Shown piece by piece: positions 16,691 through 25,280 of a stretch of 64,000 bases of DNA. A program made the translations under genes and the position numbers. This stretch comes from Flavobacterium panacis (GTDB lineage: Bacteria; Bacteroidota; Bacteroidia; Flavobacteriales; Flavobacteriaceae). The stretch covers positions 1-64,000 of the forward strand of contig NZ_JANKMS010000003.1 of assembly GCF_024649945.1 (NCBI RefSeq), given 5' to 3'. Each line of letters starts with the position of its first letter. Position 1 is the stretch's first letter. The notes below the pieces were generated by a model. That model was not told the DNA's origin. It did not search any database and saw only the letters and a program-made list of their open reading frames with translations.

Positions 16691-17917
16691 TTATACCAAC
16701 TGTTTCAAAGCAATTTCAAAAGCAGTTGCGCTGATATTCGTTTTTGATGCGCTTAAAGCATGAGCTTTTACAATCGCATTTTTAATCGTTTCTGAAGTAT
16801 CATTAAAAATAGCCTCATCTGTCATTTGCACTTTTTTCTCCATGAAATAAGCAAAAACTCTCGCCATTCCGCAGTTTGAAATAAAGTCAGGAATCAAACT
16901 CACTTTTTGATCTACTTGTTCCATAATAGAACCAAAGAAAATTTCTTTGTCAGCAAAAGGAACATTCGCACCACATGAAATCACTTCTAATCCGTTTGAG
17001 ATTAAGTTGTCAATTTGCGCTTGAGTTACCAATCTAGAAGCGGCGCAAGGAGTGAAAATTTCAGCACCGATTGTCCAGATTTTTGAATTGATTTCCTCAA
17101 ACGGAATCATATTATCAGCAACTAATTTGTTTCCATCTTTGTTTAAAAACAACGTTCTGATTTCTTCAAAAGAAAAACCATCTTCTTTAATTAAACCACC
17201 ATCGCGATCAATAATTCCGATCACTTTTGCTCCCATTTCAGCCAAATAAAAAGCTGCTGCAGAACCAACATTTCCAAAACCTTGAACGATTGCTTTTTTG
17301 CCTTTGATGTCTCCACCATAAGTTGCGTAGAAATGACGAACTGCTTCAGCTACACCAAAACCAGTGATCATATCGGCAACAGTATATTTTCTGGTTACAT
17401 CTGGTGAGAATTTTGGGTTTTCAATAACCTTAATTACACCTTGACGCAATTGTCCAATTCTATTAATTTTATCTGCTTCTGTCGGTTTGAAATGTCCGTT
17501 GAAAACACCTTCCTGTGGATGCCAAACACCACATTCTTCTGTCATCGGGATAACTTCGTGAATCTCATCAACATTTAAATCTCCTCCAGTTCCGTAGTAA
17601 CTTTTCAATAAAGGAGAAACTGCTTTGTACCAACGTTGTAAAACTCCTTTTTTACGTGGATCATTTGGGTCAAAATTTATTCCAGATTTAGCCCCGCCAA
17701 TGGCTGGGCCTGAAACAGAGAATTTAACTTCCATGGTTTTTGCCAAAGACAAAACTTCGTTCATGTCTAGACCTTTTCTCATTCTTGTTCCTCCACCCGC
17801 AGCTCCTCCGCGAAGTGAATTAATTACAGTCCACCCTTCGGCTTCTGTTTCTGAATCTTTCCAATTGAAAACAATTTCAGGTGCTTTGTTTTCAAATTGT
17901 TGTAATAAATCTTTCAT
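16691..17917 (-). CDS. Glu/Leu/Phe/Val dehydrogenase
   Basis: A 408-residue NAD(P)-dependent amino-acid dehydrogenase that interconverts an L-amino acid and its 2-oxo acid with ammonia. The N-terminal dimerisation domain carries the catalytic-lysine motif GPAIGGAKSGINFDP near residue 75 and the GTGGDLNVDE segment near 112. The Rossmann motif GFGNVGSAAA is near residue 212, and CAASRLVT and the SNCGMARV segment follow. The length and the GGAKSG motif fit glutamate or leucine dehydrogenases; substrate choice cannot be settled by eye. It is monocistronic, with a dyad at its promoter. Confidence 0.9.
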   Translation of the reverse strand: MKDLLQQFENKAPEIVFNWKDSETEAEGWTVINSLRGGAAGGGTRMRKGLDMNEVLSLAKTMEVKFSVSGPAIGGAKSGINFDPNDPRKKGVLQRWYKAVSPLLKSYYGTGGDLNVDEIHEVIPMTEECGVWHPQEGVFNGHFKPTEADKINRIGQLRQGVIKVIENPKFSPDVTRKYTVADMITGFGVAEAVRHFYATYGGDIKGKKAIVQGFGNVGSAAAFYLAEMGAKVIGIIDRDGGLIKEDGFSFEEIRTLFLNKDGNKLVADNMIPFEEINSKIWTIGAEIFTPCAASRLVTQAQIDNLISNGLEVISCGANVPFADKEIFFGSIMEQVDQKVSLIPDFISNCGMARVFAYFMEKKVQMTDEAIFNDTSETIKNAIVKAHALSASKTNISATAFEIALKQLV

Positions 17918-17962
17918 TTTGTTGTGATATGTTTATTTTGCGTAAATGTATAAAATAGAATA

Positions 17963-17992
17963 ATGCGAATAATGTATTTCGCATCAAATTTA
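17963..17992 (-). promoter_or_regulatory. -7 element plus dyad operator of the dehydrogenase gene
   Basis: On the minus strand TAAATTTG (17992-17985) is a perfect -7 element. Immediately downstream, where transcription should begin, is the dyad ATGCGAA, 8 bases, TTCGCAT (17963-17984). No TTG occurs at 17-23 bases. An operator covering the start point would allow repression. Confidence 0.5.
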
Positions 17993-18000
17993 TAAAACAA

Positions 18001-18040
18001 AAAAGAAAAGCCGAAAACTATTTGGTTTTCGGCTTTCTAT
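18001..18040 (-). terminator. Terminator of the CHI-like gene
   Basis: The stem AAAGCCGAAAAC / GTTTTCGGCTTT is followed by a T-rich run on the minus strand. Confidence 0.82.
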
Positions 18041-18059
18041 ATATTCAAAAAATTAAGAA

Positions 18060-18635
18060 TTATTGTCCTAATAAATGTTTTTTCAAAGTTTCGTCAACTG
18101 GTTTGTCAGAAAGCCAGATTCCGAATAATGCTTTTTTGAAATCAAATCCGGCAATTTTTCCTTTCAAGACTTCATTTTTAGAAACATATACATTTTGATC
18201 CAAAGGATTATAAGCTAATATAAACACATCTTTTTCTGTAATGACATCACTTAAAAAACTTTTTAACTGCTCAATTCTTGGACGTAACTCTTGAAGATTT
18301 GCTCCAGCAGATTTTTCAAAACCTGTATTCATGGCTTTTGTCAATTTGTTTGAAGAAACCATAGAAGAGGTAATTTCAATTCGAATGGCCATTTCAGTAT
18401 CACTGTCAATAATGAATTGCGGATCCTGGGTTAACTGAGATAAGTATAATGCCTGAACGTAAACTTCCAACCACATTTTTGATCTTCCACCCGCGCCGTT
18501 AAGTTGTAAAGTTTTGCCTTGAAATTCTATTTTTCTAGGAACTGTTACACCATTAACATCGATTTGAGTTTGTGCAGAAACAGTAGAAAATTGTAAACTT
18601 AAGAGGAGTGTTAGTACTAGTAAAATCTTTTTCAT
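18060..18635 (-). CDS. Secreted chalcone-isomerase-like (CHI fold) domain protein
   Basis: The protein has 191 residues with a signal peptide (MKKILLVLTLLLSLQFSTVS) cut near residue 22. The remainder resembles the bacterial chalcone-isomerase-like domain: GVTVPRKIEFQGKTLQLNGA, then KMWLEVYVQALYLS, and the C-terminal FKKALFGIWLSDKPVDETLKKHLLG. Bacterial members of this fold are periplasmic and lack the plant catalytic residues; some bind fatty acids. A -7 element at 18662 and a terminator at 18001 make it a single-gene unit. Confidence 0.82.
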   Translation of the reverse strand: MKKILLVLTLLLSLQFSTVSAQTQIDVNGVTVPRKIEFQGKTLQLNGAGGRSKMWLEVYVQALYLSQLTQDPQFIIDSDTEMAIRIEITSSMVSSNKLTKAMNTGFEKSAGANLQELRPRIEQLKSFLSDVITEKDVFILAYNPLDQNVYVSKNEVLKGKIAGFDFKKALFGIWLSDKPVDETLKKHLLGQ

Positions 18636-18661
18636 GTTCTATCAATTTTTTATTTTTTGGG

Positions 18662-18669
18662 CAAAAATA
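18662..18669 (-). promoter_or_regulatory. -7 element of the CHI-like gene
   Basis: The minus strand reads TATTTTTG, 26 bases before the start codon. The nearest upstream TTG is only 12 bases away, so the -33 half is not convincing. Confidence 0.4.
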
Positions 18670-18984
18670 ATGTTAATTTATCAATATTTAATTGATTCAG
18701 GAACTGTTTTTTTCTTCAAAAAGTAATGTTTTATTTTTGTATTGTGTTAATAATCAAATTAGTAAGACTTGTTTTACGTAGATTTACCTGCTTTAAGAAT
18801 TGTTTAAAGATCTGATTCGCAAAAAAATCTCAAAAACGTAATTTTTGAAGCTTTAAAAAGGAAAAAATATCTTTTAAGTTTTAGAGAATTTGTTGAAGGA
18901 TTAATGTTCATTTCAACAAAAACCTAAATAATCACGAAAACGTTATCGTAATCTTTGCTGATCTATTAATTTTATATGCGCGCA

Positions 18985-19015
18985 TTGTAAATTACACTTT
19001 TAAAAAGTATCTTTG
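18985..19015 (+). promoter_or_regulatory. Promoter of the acyl-CoA dehydrogenase gene
   Basis: TTG (18985-18987), 20 bases and TATCTTTG (19008-19015) give a full consensus match. It predicts a 5' leader of about 105 bases. Nothing else was recognised in the 492-base spacer 18636-19127 apart from the -7 element at 18662. Confidence 0.65.
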
Positions 19016-19127
19016 AAAGCCTTTGAACTGAAAAGTAAGGAACTGAAAAAACACAAAAACATAAAAAAACCATCAGCTGAAATTCTGTTTTGAAATTTGG
19101 TTGAAAAAACATTAAAAGTATACTACT

Positions 19128-20270
19128 ATGGATTTTAATCTTACCGAAGAACATTTAATGATTCAGCAGGCAGCAAGAGATTTTGCTCAAAATGAATTGT
19201 TGCCGGGAGTTATTGAACGCGATGAAAAACAAATTTTTCCAACTGAGCAAGTCAAAAAAATGGGTGAGCTTGGTTTTATGGGAATGATGGTTGATCCTAA
19301 ATACGGAGGAAGCGGCCTAGATGCTATTTCTTATGTTATTGCAATGGAGGAAATTTCTAAAGTAGATGCTTCTGCTTCTGTAGTAATGTCTGTAAACAAT
19401 TCTTTGGTTTGTTGGGGATTGCAGGAATATGGAACTGAAGAACAAAAACAAAAATATTTACCAGGTTTAGCGTCTGGAGAAATTCATGGTGCTTTTTGCT
19501 TGAGCGAACCTGAGGCAGGAAGTGATGCAACTTCTCAAAAAACGACTGCAATTGATATGGGTGATCATTACTTAGTTAATGGTACAAAAAACTGGATCAC
19601 AAACGGAAATACAGCATCTGTATATTTAGTAATTGCACAAACGCATCCAGAATTAAAGCATAAAGGAATCAATGCTTTGATTATGACGAAAGATATGCCA
19701 GGTTTCTCAGTTGGTCCGAAAGAACAAAAAATGGGAATTCGTGGTTCTGATACACATTCATTAATGTTTTCTGATGTGAAAGTTCCAAAAGAAAATAGAA
19801 TAGGGGAAGATGGTTTCGGATTTAAATTTGCTATGAAAACACTTGCCGGAGGTAGAATCGGAATTGCTTCTCAAGCTTTGGGAATTGCATCAGGAGCTTA
19901 TGAATTGGCTTTGAAATATTCTAAAGAGCGTAAAGCTTTTGGAACTGAAATCTGTAACCATCAAGCGATTGCTTTTAAATTGGCAGATATGGCGGTTAAT
20001 ATCGAAGCAGCACGTCATTTATGTATGAAAGCGGCTTGGGATAAAGATCAGCATAAAAATTACGATGTGAGTGGTGCAATGGCAAAACTTTTTGCTTCGC
20101 AGGTTGCAATGGACACTGCTGTTGAAGCTGTTCAGATTCACGGAGGAAACGGATATGTGAAAGAATATCATGTAGAGCGTTTAATGCGCGATGCAAAAAT
20201 CACTCAGATTTACGAAGGAACTTCTGAAATTCAGAAAATCGTAATTTCAAGAGCTGTTATCGCTGGATAA
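19128..20270 (+). CDS. Acyl-CoA dehydrogenase
   Basis: A 380-residue FAD enzyme that introduces a trans-2 double bond into acyl-CoA in beta-oxidation or branched-chain catabolism. The three domains are in order: the helical N-terminal domain; the middle beta domain with AFCLSEPEAGSDATSQKTTA, whose residues contact FAD and substrate; and the C-terminal helical domain with RKAFG and the catalytic-base segment QIYEGTSEIQ. The length is that of short-chain or isovaleryl-type enzymes. It stands as a single gene with its own promoter and terminator. Confidence 0.93.
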   Translation: MDFNLTEEHLMIQQAARDFAQNELLPGVIERDEKQIFPTEQVKKMGELGFMGMMVDPKYGGSGLDAISYVIAMEEISKVDASASVVMSVNNSLVCWGLQEYGTEEQKQKYLPGLASGEIHGAFCLSEPEAGSDATSQKTTAIDMGDHYLVNGTKNWITNGNTASVYLVIAQTHPELKHKGINALIMTKDMPGFSVGPKEQKMGIRGSDTHSLMFSDVKVPKENRIGEDGFGFKFAMKTLAGGRIGIASQALGIASGAYELALKYSKERKAFGTEICNHQAIAFKLADMAVNIEAARHLCMKAAWDKDQHKNYDVSGAMAKLFASQVAMDTAVEAVQIHGGNGYVKEYHVERLMRDAKITQIYEGTSEIQKIVISRAVIAG

Positions 20271-20292
20271 AATTAGGTTATCAATAGATTTG

Positions 20293-20328
20293 AAACCCTT
20301 TCGACTTTTAGTTTGGAAGGGTTTTTTT
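20293..20328 (+). terminator. Rho-independent terminator
   Basis: The stem AAACCCTT / AAGGGTTT with an imperfect inner part is followed by seven T. Confidence 0.72.
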
Positions 20329-20409
20329 ATGAATATTCTATTACTTTTCATAAGTTTATACTTTTAAGGAGATTTTCCTTCTTGCATTCATTACTAAAAT
20401 CAATTCATT

Positions 20410-21381
20410 ATGAAAAAACTGTACTTTTTACTTCCCGTTCTTTTCTTTGCCTGTAAATCGAGTACTTCTAGCGTACCATCAAAAGATTCAGGTTCAAAAC
20501 CAATTGAAGTTACTTATAAAGTCAATGAGACTGAGATTTCAGATCTCTTAAAAACGCTTTCATCAGATGAAATGGAAGGACGTGAAACGGGAACAAAAGG
20601 AATAGAAAAAGCGGCTGTGTTTTTAGAAGATTTCCTGAAGAAAAATCACATCAAACCTTATTTTAAAACCTATCGTGATACATTGACAAATTTCAAATCT
20701 CCAGCTTTTAATATTGTTGGAGTGATAGAAGGAACAGATCCTGAATTGAAAAAAGAGTTTGTGGTTTTAAGCGCACATTACGATCATATCGGAATCGAGA
20801 AAAAAGATCAACCAGATAAAATTAATAATGGTGCAAATGATGACGCATCAGGAGTAACTTCTGTTGCTGCAATGGGAAAATATTTTAGTGAAACTAAAGC
20901 CAACAAACGCAGTATCTTAATTGTGTTTTTTGCTGGAGAAGAAAAAGGATTATTGGGTTCAAAAAGTTTAGTTCAGAAATTAAAAGATCAGAATTTCAAT
21001 CTTTATACGCAGCTTAACATCGAAATGATCGGAGTACCAATGAAAAGAGATTATCTAGCTTATATTACAGGTTTTGATAAATCGAATATGGCATCTAAAA
21101 TAAATGAATATACAGGAAAAAATACCATTGGATTTTTGCCTAAAGAAGCAGAATATCAATTGTTTTACAGATCTGATAATTATTCGTTTTACGATGTTTT
21201 CAAAAAGCCGTGCCAATCGTTAAGTACTTTCGACTTTGAAAATTTCGATTTTTATCATCATGTTTCAGATGAATTCAAATTAATGGATATTCCTCATATT
21301 ACTGCTTTTACTCAAGAATTACTGCCGGCGGTTACCAAGATAGCAGTTTCGCCAACGCAGGAAATAACCATGAATAAATAA
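20410..21381 (+). CDS. M28 family zinc peptidase, lipoprotein
   Basis: The protein has 323 residues. The N-terminus is a lipoprotein signal with the lipobox LFFAC (Cys15), so the enzyme should be membrane-anchored outside the cytoplasm. The M28 aminopeptidase motifs follow: VVLSAHYDHIG (first zinc His and catalytic-loop Asp) near residue 120, NGANDDASGV (bridging Asp) near 140, and FFAGEEKGLLGS (catalytic Glu and zinc Glu) near 175, with the C-terminal DFYHHVSDE His. All catalytic positions look intact. It is followed closely by an SDR gene. Confidence 0.9.
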   Translation: MKKLYFLLPVLFFACKSSTSSVPSKDSGSKPIEVTYKVNETEISDLLKTLSSDEMEGRETGTKGIEKAAVFLEDFLKKNHIKPYFKTYRDTLTNFKSPAFNIVGVIEGTDPELKKEFVVLSAHYDHIGIEKKDQPDKINNGANDDASGVTSVAAMGKYFSETKANKRSILIVFFAGEEKGLLGSKSLVQKLKDQNFNLYTQLNIEMIGVPMKRDYLAYITGFDKSNMASKINEYTGKNTIGFLPKEAEYQLFYRSDNYSFYDVFKKPCQSLSTFDFENFDFYHHVSDEFKLMDIPHITAFTQELLPAVTKIAVSPTQEITMNK

Positions 21382-21416
21382 GAGGTCATTTTACAGCATT
21401 TGATTATTTTTGTTAC

Positions 21417-22094
21417 ATGAAAAATATTATCGTTACAGGAACAAGCAGAGGAATAGGTTTTGAACTAGCTTTACAATTTGCTGAAGCCGGCCATCAGGTT
21501 TTGGCAATTTCCAGAAAAATTCCACAAACATTATTACAACATCAAAATGTAACTTGTCTTTCAATTGATTTGTCAGATGAAAATGCTTTGCAGGAAGTAG
21601 ATCAATTTCTTTCTTCAACTTGGAAAAAAGTAGATGCAGTGGTTCATAATGCTGGTGCTTTACTTTTAAAACCTTTTGTAGAAACTACTCAAGCAGATTT
21701 TGAAAGTATTTATAAAGTGAATGTTTTTGCTGTTGCGAATTTAACTCGTATTTGTATTCCATATTTAGAAAAAGGAAGTCATGTCGTTACAATCAGTTCA
21801 ATTGGCGGTGTTCGAGGAAGTTTGAAATTTGCAGGATTAGCCGCTTACAGTTCAAGTAAAGGTGCTGTAATTACTTTAACCGAATTATTGGCAGAAGAAT
21901 ATAAAGAAAAAGGAATTTCCTTTAATGTTTTAGCTTTGGGTTCTGTTCAAACTGAAATGCTGAATGAAGCTTTCCCAGGTTATCAAGCTCCTATTTCTGC
22001 TGAAGGAATGGCAACTTACATTTATGATTTTACGCTTAACGGAAATAAATATTTTAACGGAAAGGTTTTAGAAGTTTCGTCGACTAATCCGTAG
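21417..22094 (+). CDS. SDR family NAD(P)-dependent oxidoreductase
   Basis: A 225-residue classical short-chain dehydrogenase. The cofactor motif TGTSRGIG is at residues 7-14, the NAG motif (VVHNAGALL) near 75, the catalytic serine in VVTISSIGG near 125, and the YSSSK catalytic Tyr/Lys pair near 142. The length is slightly short at the C-terminus, as in small SDRs. It starts 35 bases after the M28 peptidase gene and is probably co-transcribed. Substrate unknown. Confidence 0.9.
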   Translation: MKNIIVTGTSRGIGFELALQFAEAGHQVLAISRKIPQTLLQHQNVTCLSIDLSDENALQEVDQFLSSTWKKVDAVVHNAGALLLKPFVETTQADFESIYKVNVFAVANLTRICIPYLEKGSHVVTISSIGGVRGSLKFAGLAAYSSSKGAVITLTELLAEEYKEKGISFNVLALGSVQTEMLNEAFPGYQAPISAEGMATYIYDFTLNGNKYFNGKVLEVSSTNP

Positions 22095-22095
22095 T

Positions 22096-22170
22096 TAAAT
22101 TCCAAATATTTAAAATTCCAAATTCCAATTGATTAAAAACTTATAACTCATAATTCATAACTCATAACTA
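22096..22170. repeat. Short-word tandem repeats before the SprT-like gene
   Basis: The spacer consists of reiterated words: AATTCCAAAT-type units (22098-22130), then a CATAACT/CATAATT series (22145-22170). Comparable degenerate words fill other spacers, for example 51420-51449 and 42658-42690. Confidence 0.6.
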
Positions 22171-22172
22171 TT

Positions 22173-22775
22173 TTGAGCGAAACTTTAGCAAAATATATTC
22201 CTGAACATGCGGTAAAACCCGTTTTCGATTTGATAGTGGCCAATCAGGTGCACTTGAAAATTGTAAACGAACGTCAGACGCGTCACGGTGATTATAGACG
22301 CGGACCAAGTGGAAAACATGAAATTACGGTTAATGCTAGTTTGAATAAGTATCGTTTTTTGATAACGCTTATTCATGAAATTGCACATTTGGTTGCTTTC
22401 GAAAAATTTGGAAGAAATATAAAACCTCATGGAAACGAATGGAAATTTACTTTTCAACGTTTAATGGTGCCTTTTATACGGCCGGAAATATTTCCGGGAC
22501 AGATTTTACCTTTATTGGCAAGGCATTTTAAGAATCCGTCCGCAAGTAGTGATACTGATACGACATTGTCTTTGGCTTTAAAGCAATATGATAATGATAA
22601 TGATAAAAGTTACGTTTTTGAAATCCCTTACGGAAGTGTATTCAGAATCAACAACGGAAAAGTTTTCAAGAAACTGGCTGTTCGAACCAAACGATTTGAA
22701 TGTATTGAAATAAGTTCAGGAAAGACCTATCTTTTTAATCCAAATGCTGAAGTAGAATTGATTAATGTTCAATAA
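22173..22775 (+). CDS. SprT-like zinc metalloprotein without C-terminal zinc ribbon
   Basis: The protein has 200 residues from a TTG start. The SprT core carries TLIHEIAHLVAFEKFG, whose HEIAH (68-72) and the His in KPHGNEW (86) form the zinc site. In SprT/Spartan relatives a C-terminal zinc ribbon with CxxC pairs follows. Here the corresponding region (about 145-185, ending in TKRFECIEISSGKTYLF) keeps the strand pattern but has only one cysteine, so it cannot bind zinc in the usual way. Family members are peptidase-like; activity here is not shown. Confidence 0.85.
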   Translation: MSETLAKYIPEHAVKPVFDLIVANQVHLKIVNERQTRHGDYRRGPSGKHEITVNASLNKYRFLITLIHEIAHLVAFEKFGRNIKPHGNEWKFTFQRLMVPFIRPEIFPGQILPLLARHFKNPSASSDTDTTLSLALKQYDNDNDKSYVFEIPYGSVFRINNGKVFKKLAVRTKRFECIEISSGKTYLFNPNAEVELINVQ

Positions 22776-22780
22776 ATAAA

Positions 22781-22825
22781 ATCCAAATTCCAAAGTTGAT
22801 ACAATTGGAATTTGGATTTTTTTTT
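22781..22825 (+). terminator. Rho-independent terminator
   Basis: A perfect 13-bp stem, ATCCAAATTCCAA / TTGGAATTTGGAT, is followed by nine T. Its arm uses the same CCAAATTCCAA word as the terminator at 23627. Confidence 0.88.
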
Positions 22826-22868
22826 AGAAGTTTAATGTTTAAATTAGCTTACATTCAATGAGTTAATT

Positions 22869-22876
22869 TATCTTTG
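22869..22876 (+). promoter_or_regulatory. -7 element adjacent to the start codon at 22882
   Basis: TATCTTTG is a perfect TAnnTTTG match 5 bases before the ATG at 22882. No TTG is found 17-23 bases upstream. A leaderless mRNA starting at or next to this ATG is implied. Confidence 0.45.
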
Positions 22877-22881
22877 GAAAA

Positions 22882-23613
22882 ATGGTTTTTATGAAAAAAA
22901 TACTACGTTCATTTTTTTTACTTATTATATTGGTAAGCTGTAGAAAAGATCCTGTAATGATTAAATCCGGAATTGAAACGAGAGTTTTTGGAAAACTTAC
23001 GGATTTTCACGACAAACCAATTTCTAATTTAAAAATTAAAGTAGCAGAATTTAAGGCTACAAATAGTGGTGGCCTTTTTATGTCTGTTGAAAATCTTGAA
23101 TTTGTAGATTGGATCGATTCGACTTATACGAATACCGATGGTCGTTATGATTTTGTTTTCAAAACAACTGGTAATGGAAATTTTTATAGACTTTTTTTTG
23201 GTGAAAGAACAAAAGAAAATGAGCCACAAATTATATGGGATCCGTTTTATGTTGATATTACAAACGGTGCACATGATATGAAATATATTGGTAAAGAATT
23301 TGAGTTTAATACCATTAATTTGGTTGAGTTGTATCCTTGCCAAGTGACTTTAAAAGTCAATAATCTTGAAACATTTCCTATGACACTTTCTCATAGTTTG
23401 ACTTATTTTTTTAATTTGAAGAATATAGAAACTAACGGAACTTCTATACATACTATATATATAAATAAATATAATGATCAGACCCTTACTGTTTTAAGGC
23501 GTAAAAATGGAATTTCACAGCAAGCCGTTTATAAATTTCCTGCAAGTAATACAGAAGGAATTACATATCAAACAATAACAGTTGAAGAAGCTGATTTTAA
23601 AGATGTGAAATAA
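22882..23613 (+). CDS. Lipoprotein with carboxypeptidase-regulatory-like domain
   Basis: The protein has 243 residues. The lipoprotein signal ends in the lipobox LVSC, about 20 residues from the second in-frame ATG (22891). Both ATG codons (22882 and 22891) are possible; the -7 element 5 bases before the first favours 22882. After the signal, VFGKLTDFHDKPISNLKIKV and the following TNTDGRYDFVF match the beta-sandwich carboxypeptidase-regulatory-like fold common in Bacteroidota surface proteins. The C-terminal half is not recognised. Probably an outer-membrane or periplasmic lipoprotein of unknown function. Confidence 0.75.
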   Translation: MVFMKKILRSFFLLIILVSCRKDPVMIKSGIETRVFGKLTDFHDKPISNLKIKVAEFKATNSGGLFMSVENLEFVDWIDSTYTNTDGRYDFVFKTTGNGNFYRLFFGERTKENEPQIIWDPFYVDITNGAHDMKYIGKEFEFNTINLVELYPCQVTLKVNNLETFPMTLSHSLTYFFNLKNIETNGTSIHTIYINKYNDQTLTVLRRKNGISQQAVYKFPASNTEGITYQTITVEEADFKDVK

Positions 23614-23626
23614 CATTTCACAACAA

Positions 23627-23670
23627 AAAAATCCCAAATTCCAATGTAAAATTTGGAATTTGGGATTTTT
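23627..23670. terminator. Bidirectional terminator
   Basis: A 17-bp stem around ATCCCAAATTCCAA and its complement is flanked by A and T runs between the convergent lipoprotein and MlaF-like genes. Confidence 0.88.
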
Positions 23671-23693
23671 ATATTGGAATTTCAAAAGGATTT

Positions 23694-24455
23694 TTAACCT
23701 TTCAAATAAGCTTCTCTTACTTTTTTAAACAAGTTAGAAGAGTAAACAAACTTCACAATGTCTTTGTTTTCCGTTCTGAAAATTTCTTCTTTATTTCCCT
23801 GCCAAGCTTTTACTCCTTTCTTTAAGAAAACAATATTTTCACCAATTTCCATAACCGAGTTCATATCGTGCGTATTAATTACAGTCGTAATGTTATATTC
23901 TCGTGTAATTTCCTGAATCAAATTATCAATCAAAGTAGAAGTGTTCGGATCAAGACCAGAGTTTGGTTCGTCACAAAACAAATACTTCGGATTGTTTACA
24001 ATTGCACGGGCAATAGCCACACGTTTCTGCATACCTCCTGAAATTTCTGAAGGTAATTTTTTATGCGCTTCGACCAAGTTTACTCTTTCTAAAACAAAAT
24101 CAACACGTTCTTTGATTTGTGCTTTGGTATTATTGGTAAACATTTTTAGAGGAAAAGCAACATTTTCTTCCACAGTCATAGAATCAAACAATGCACTTCC
24201 CTGAAATACCATTCCGATTTCAGTTCTTAGTTCACGTTTTTCATCCTTGTCTAAATCAGAATAAACTCTTCCGTCAAATTCGATTGTTCCTGAGTCTGGG
24301 GTGTGAATTCCTAAAAGCGTTTTTAATAAAACTGTTTTTCCAGATCCACTTTGTCCTATAATTAAATTGGTCTTTCCAGTCTCAAAAACCGTCGAAACGC
24401 CTTTTAAAACTTTACTGTCACCAAATGATTTTTCTATGTTTTTTACTTCTATCAT
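23694..24455 (-). CDS. ABC transporter ATP-binding protein, MlaF-like
   Basis: A 253-residue nucleotide-binding subunit of the MCE/Mla class, which moves phospholipids between the membranes. Walker A is IIGQSGSGKTVLL near residue 33, the Q-loop lies in EIGMVFQGSALFDSMTVEENV near 80, the signature is ISGGMQKRVAIARA near 137, and Walker B is YLFCDEPNSGLDP. The SGGMQKR signature and the ALFDSMTV Q-loop are typical of MlaF. Its ATG overlaps the permease stop by one base (TAATG). The MCE substrate-binding subunit (MlaD) is not in the window. Confidence 0.9.
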   Translation of the reverse strand: MIEVKNIEKSFGDSKVLKGVSTVFETGKTNLIIGQSGSGKTVLLKTLLGIHTPDSGTIEFDGRVYSDLDKDEKRELRTEIGMVFQGSALFDSMTVEENVAFPLKMFTNNTKAQIKERVDFVLERVNLVEAHKKLPSEISGGMQKRVAIARAIVNNPKYLFCDEPNSGLDPNTSTLIDNLIQEITREYNITTVINTHDMNSVMEIGENIVFLKKGVKAWQGNKEEIFRTENKDIVKFVYSSNLFKKVREAYLKG

Positions 24456-25201
24456 TATCCTAATAATAATTGAGTTAATATATAATTAAAAAGAATGATA
24501 CAAACTGATGTCCATACAAACGAAACTGTACTTGCTTTACCAACTTCTAGCGCTCCACCTTTCATATAATATCCATGAAAAGAAGGAATTGTTGCCAATA
24601 ACATCGCAAAAATTAATGTTTTGATAAAAGCGTATGTAATATGAAAAGGAATAAACTCCATTTGAGCTCCTGCTATAAAATCTTCGCTAGTTGAAAATCC
24701 GCCATAAGCAGAAGCAAGCCAACCTCCAAAAATTCCTAAAAACATACTAATGCAAATCACGAAAGGATACATTAATAGAGCTATGATTTTTGGAAAAACA
24801 AGATAGTTTAAAGAGTTAACTCCCATAACTTCTAAAGCATCAATTTGCTCTGTAACACGCATCGTTCCTATACTTGAAGTAATATAAGATCCCATTTTTC
24901 CGGCCATAATTACCGAAATAAAAGTAGGAGCAAACTCCAAAATTACAGATTGACGTGTGGCAAAACCAATTAAATATTTTGGGATTAAAGGATTTGTTAA
25001 GTTTAAAGCTGTTTGAATCGCCACAACTCCTCCGATGAAAAAAGAGATAAAGCAAACAATTCCAAGAGAGTCAATAATAAGATCATCAATTTCTTTTAGA
25101 ATTAGACTTTTCATAACGGGCCATTTGGTCTGTTTATTGAAAATTTCTTTCAGCATTAAAAAATATTTCCCGATTTGGGACAAATAACGAATTAGCATCA
25201 T
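24455..25201 (-). CDS. MlaE-type ABC transporter permease
   Basis: A 248-residue integral membrane subunit of the MlaE/DUF140 family. An amphipathic N-terminal helix precedes about five membrane segments. The family signature appears as GKMGSYITSSIGTMRVTEQI followed by DALEVMGVNSLNYLV, which forms the cytoplasmic coupling region that docks on the ATPase. It pairs with the downstream MlaF-like ATPase by translational coupling. Two ATG codons lie in tandem at the start (25201 and 25198). The gene order is that of phospholipid-trafficking operons without the later mla genes. Confidence 0.9.
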   Translation of the reverse strand: MMLIRYLSQIGKYFLMLKEIFNKQTKWPVMKSLILKEIDDLIIDSLGIVCFISFFIGGVVAIQTALNLTNPLIPKYLIGFATRQSVILEFAPTFISVIMAGKMGSYITSSIGTMRVTEQIDALEVMGVNSLNYLVFPKIIALLMYPFVICISMFLGIFGGWLASAYGGFSTSEDFIAGAQMEFIPFHITYAFIKTLIFAMLLATIPSFHGYYMKGGALEVGKASTVSFVWTSVCIILFNYILTQLLLG

Positions 25202-25280
25202 AATTTTTAAATATTGGCTAAGGTAAAAAGAAGTTATGAGTTTTGGGTTATGAGTGAAGAGTTTTCGGCCTATTTCCCAA

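Noticed and set aside
17625..17927. 100-codon plus-strand frame opposite the amino-acid dehydrogenase start
   Set aside because: Antisense shadow of a well-conserved enzyme; no promoter or protein character.
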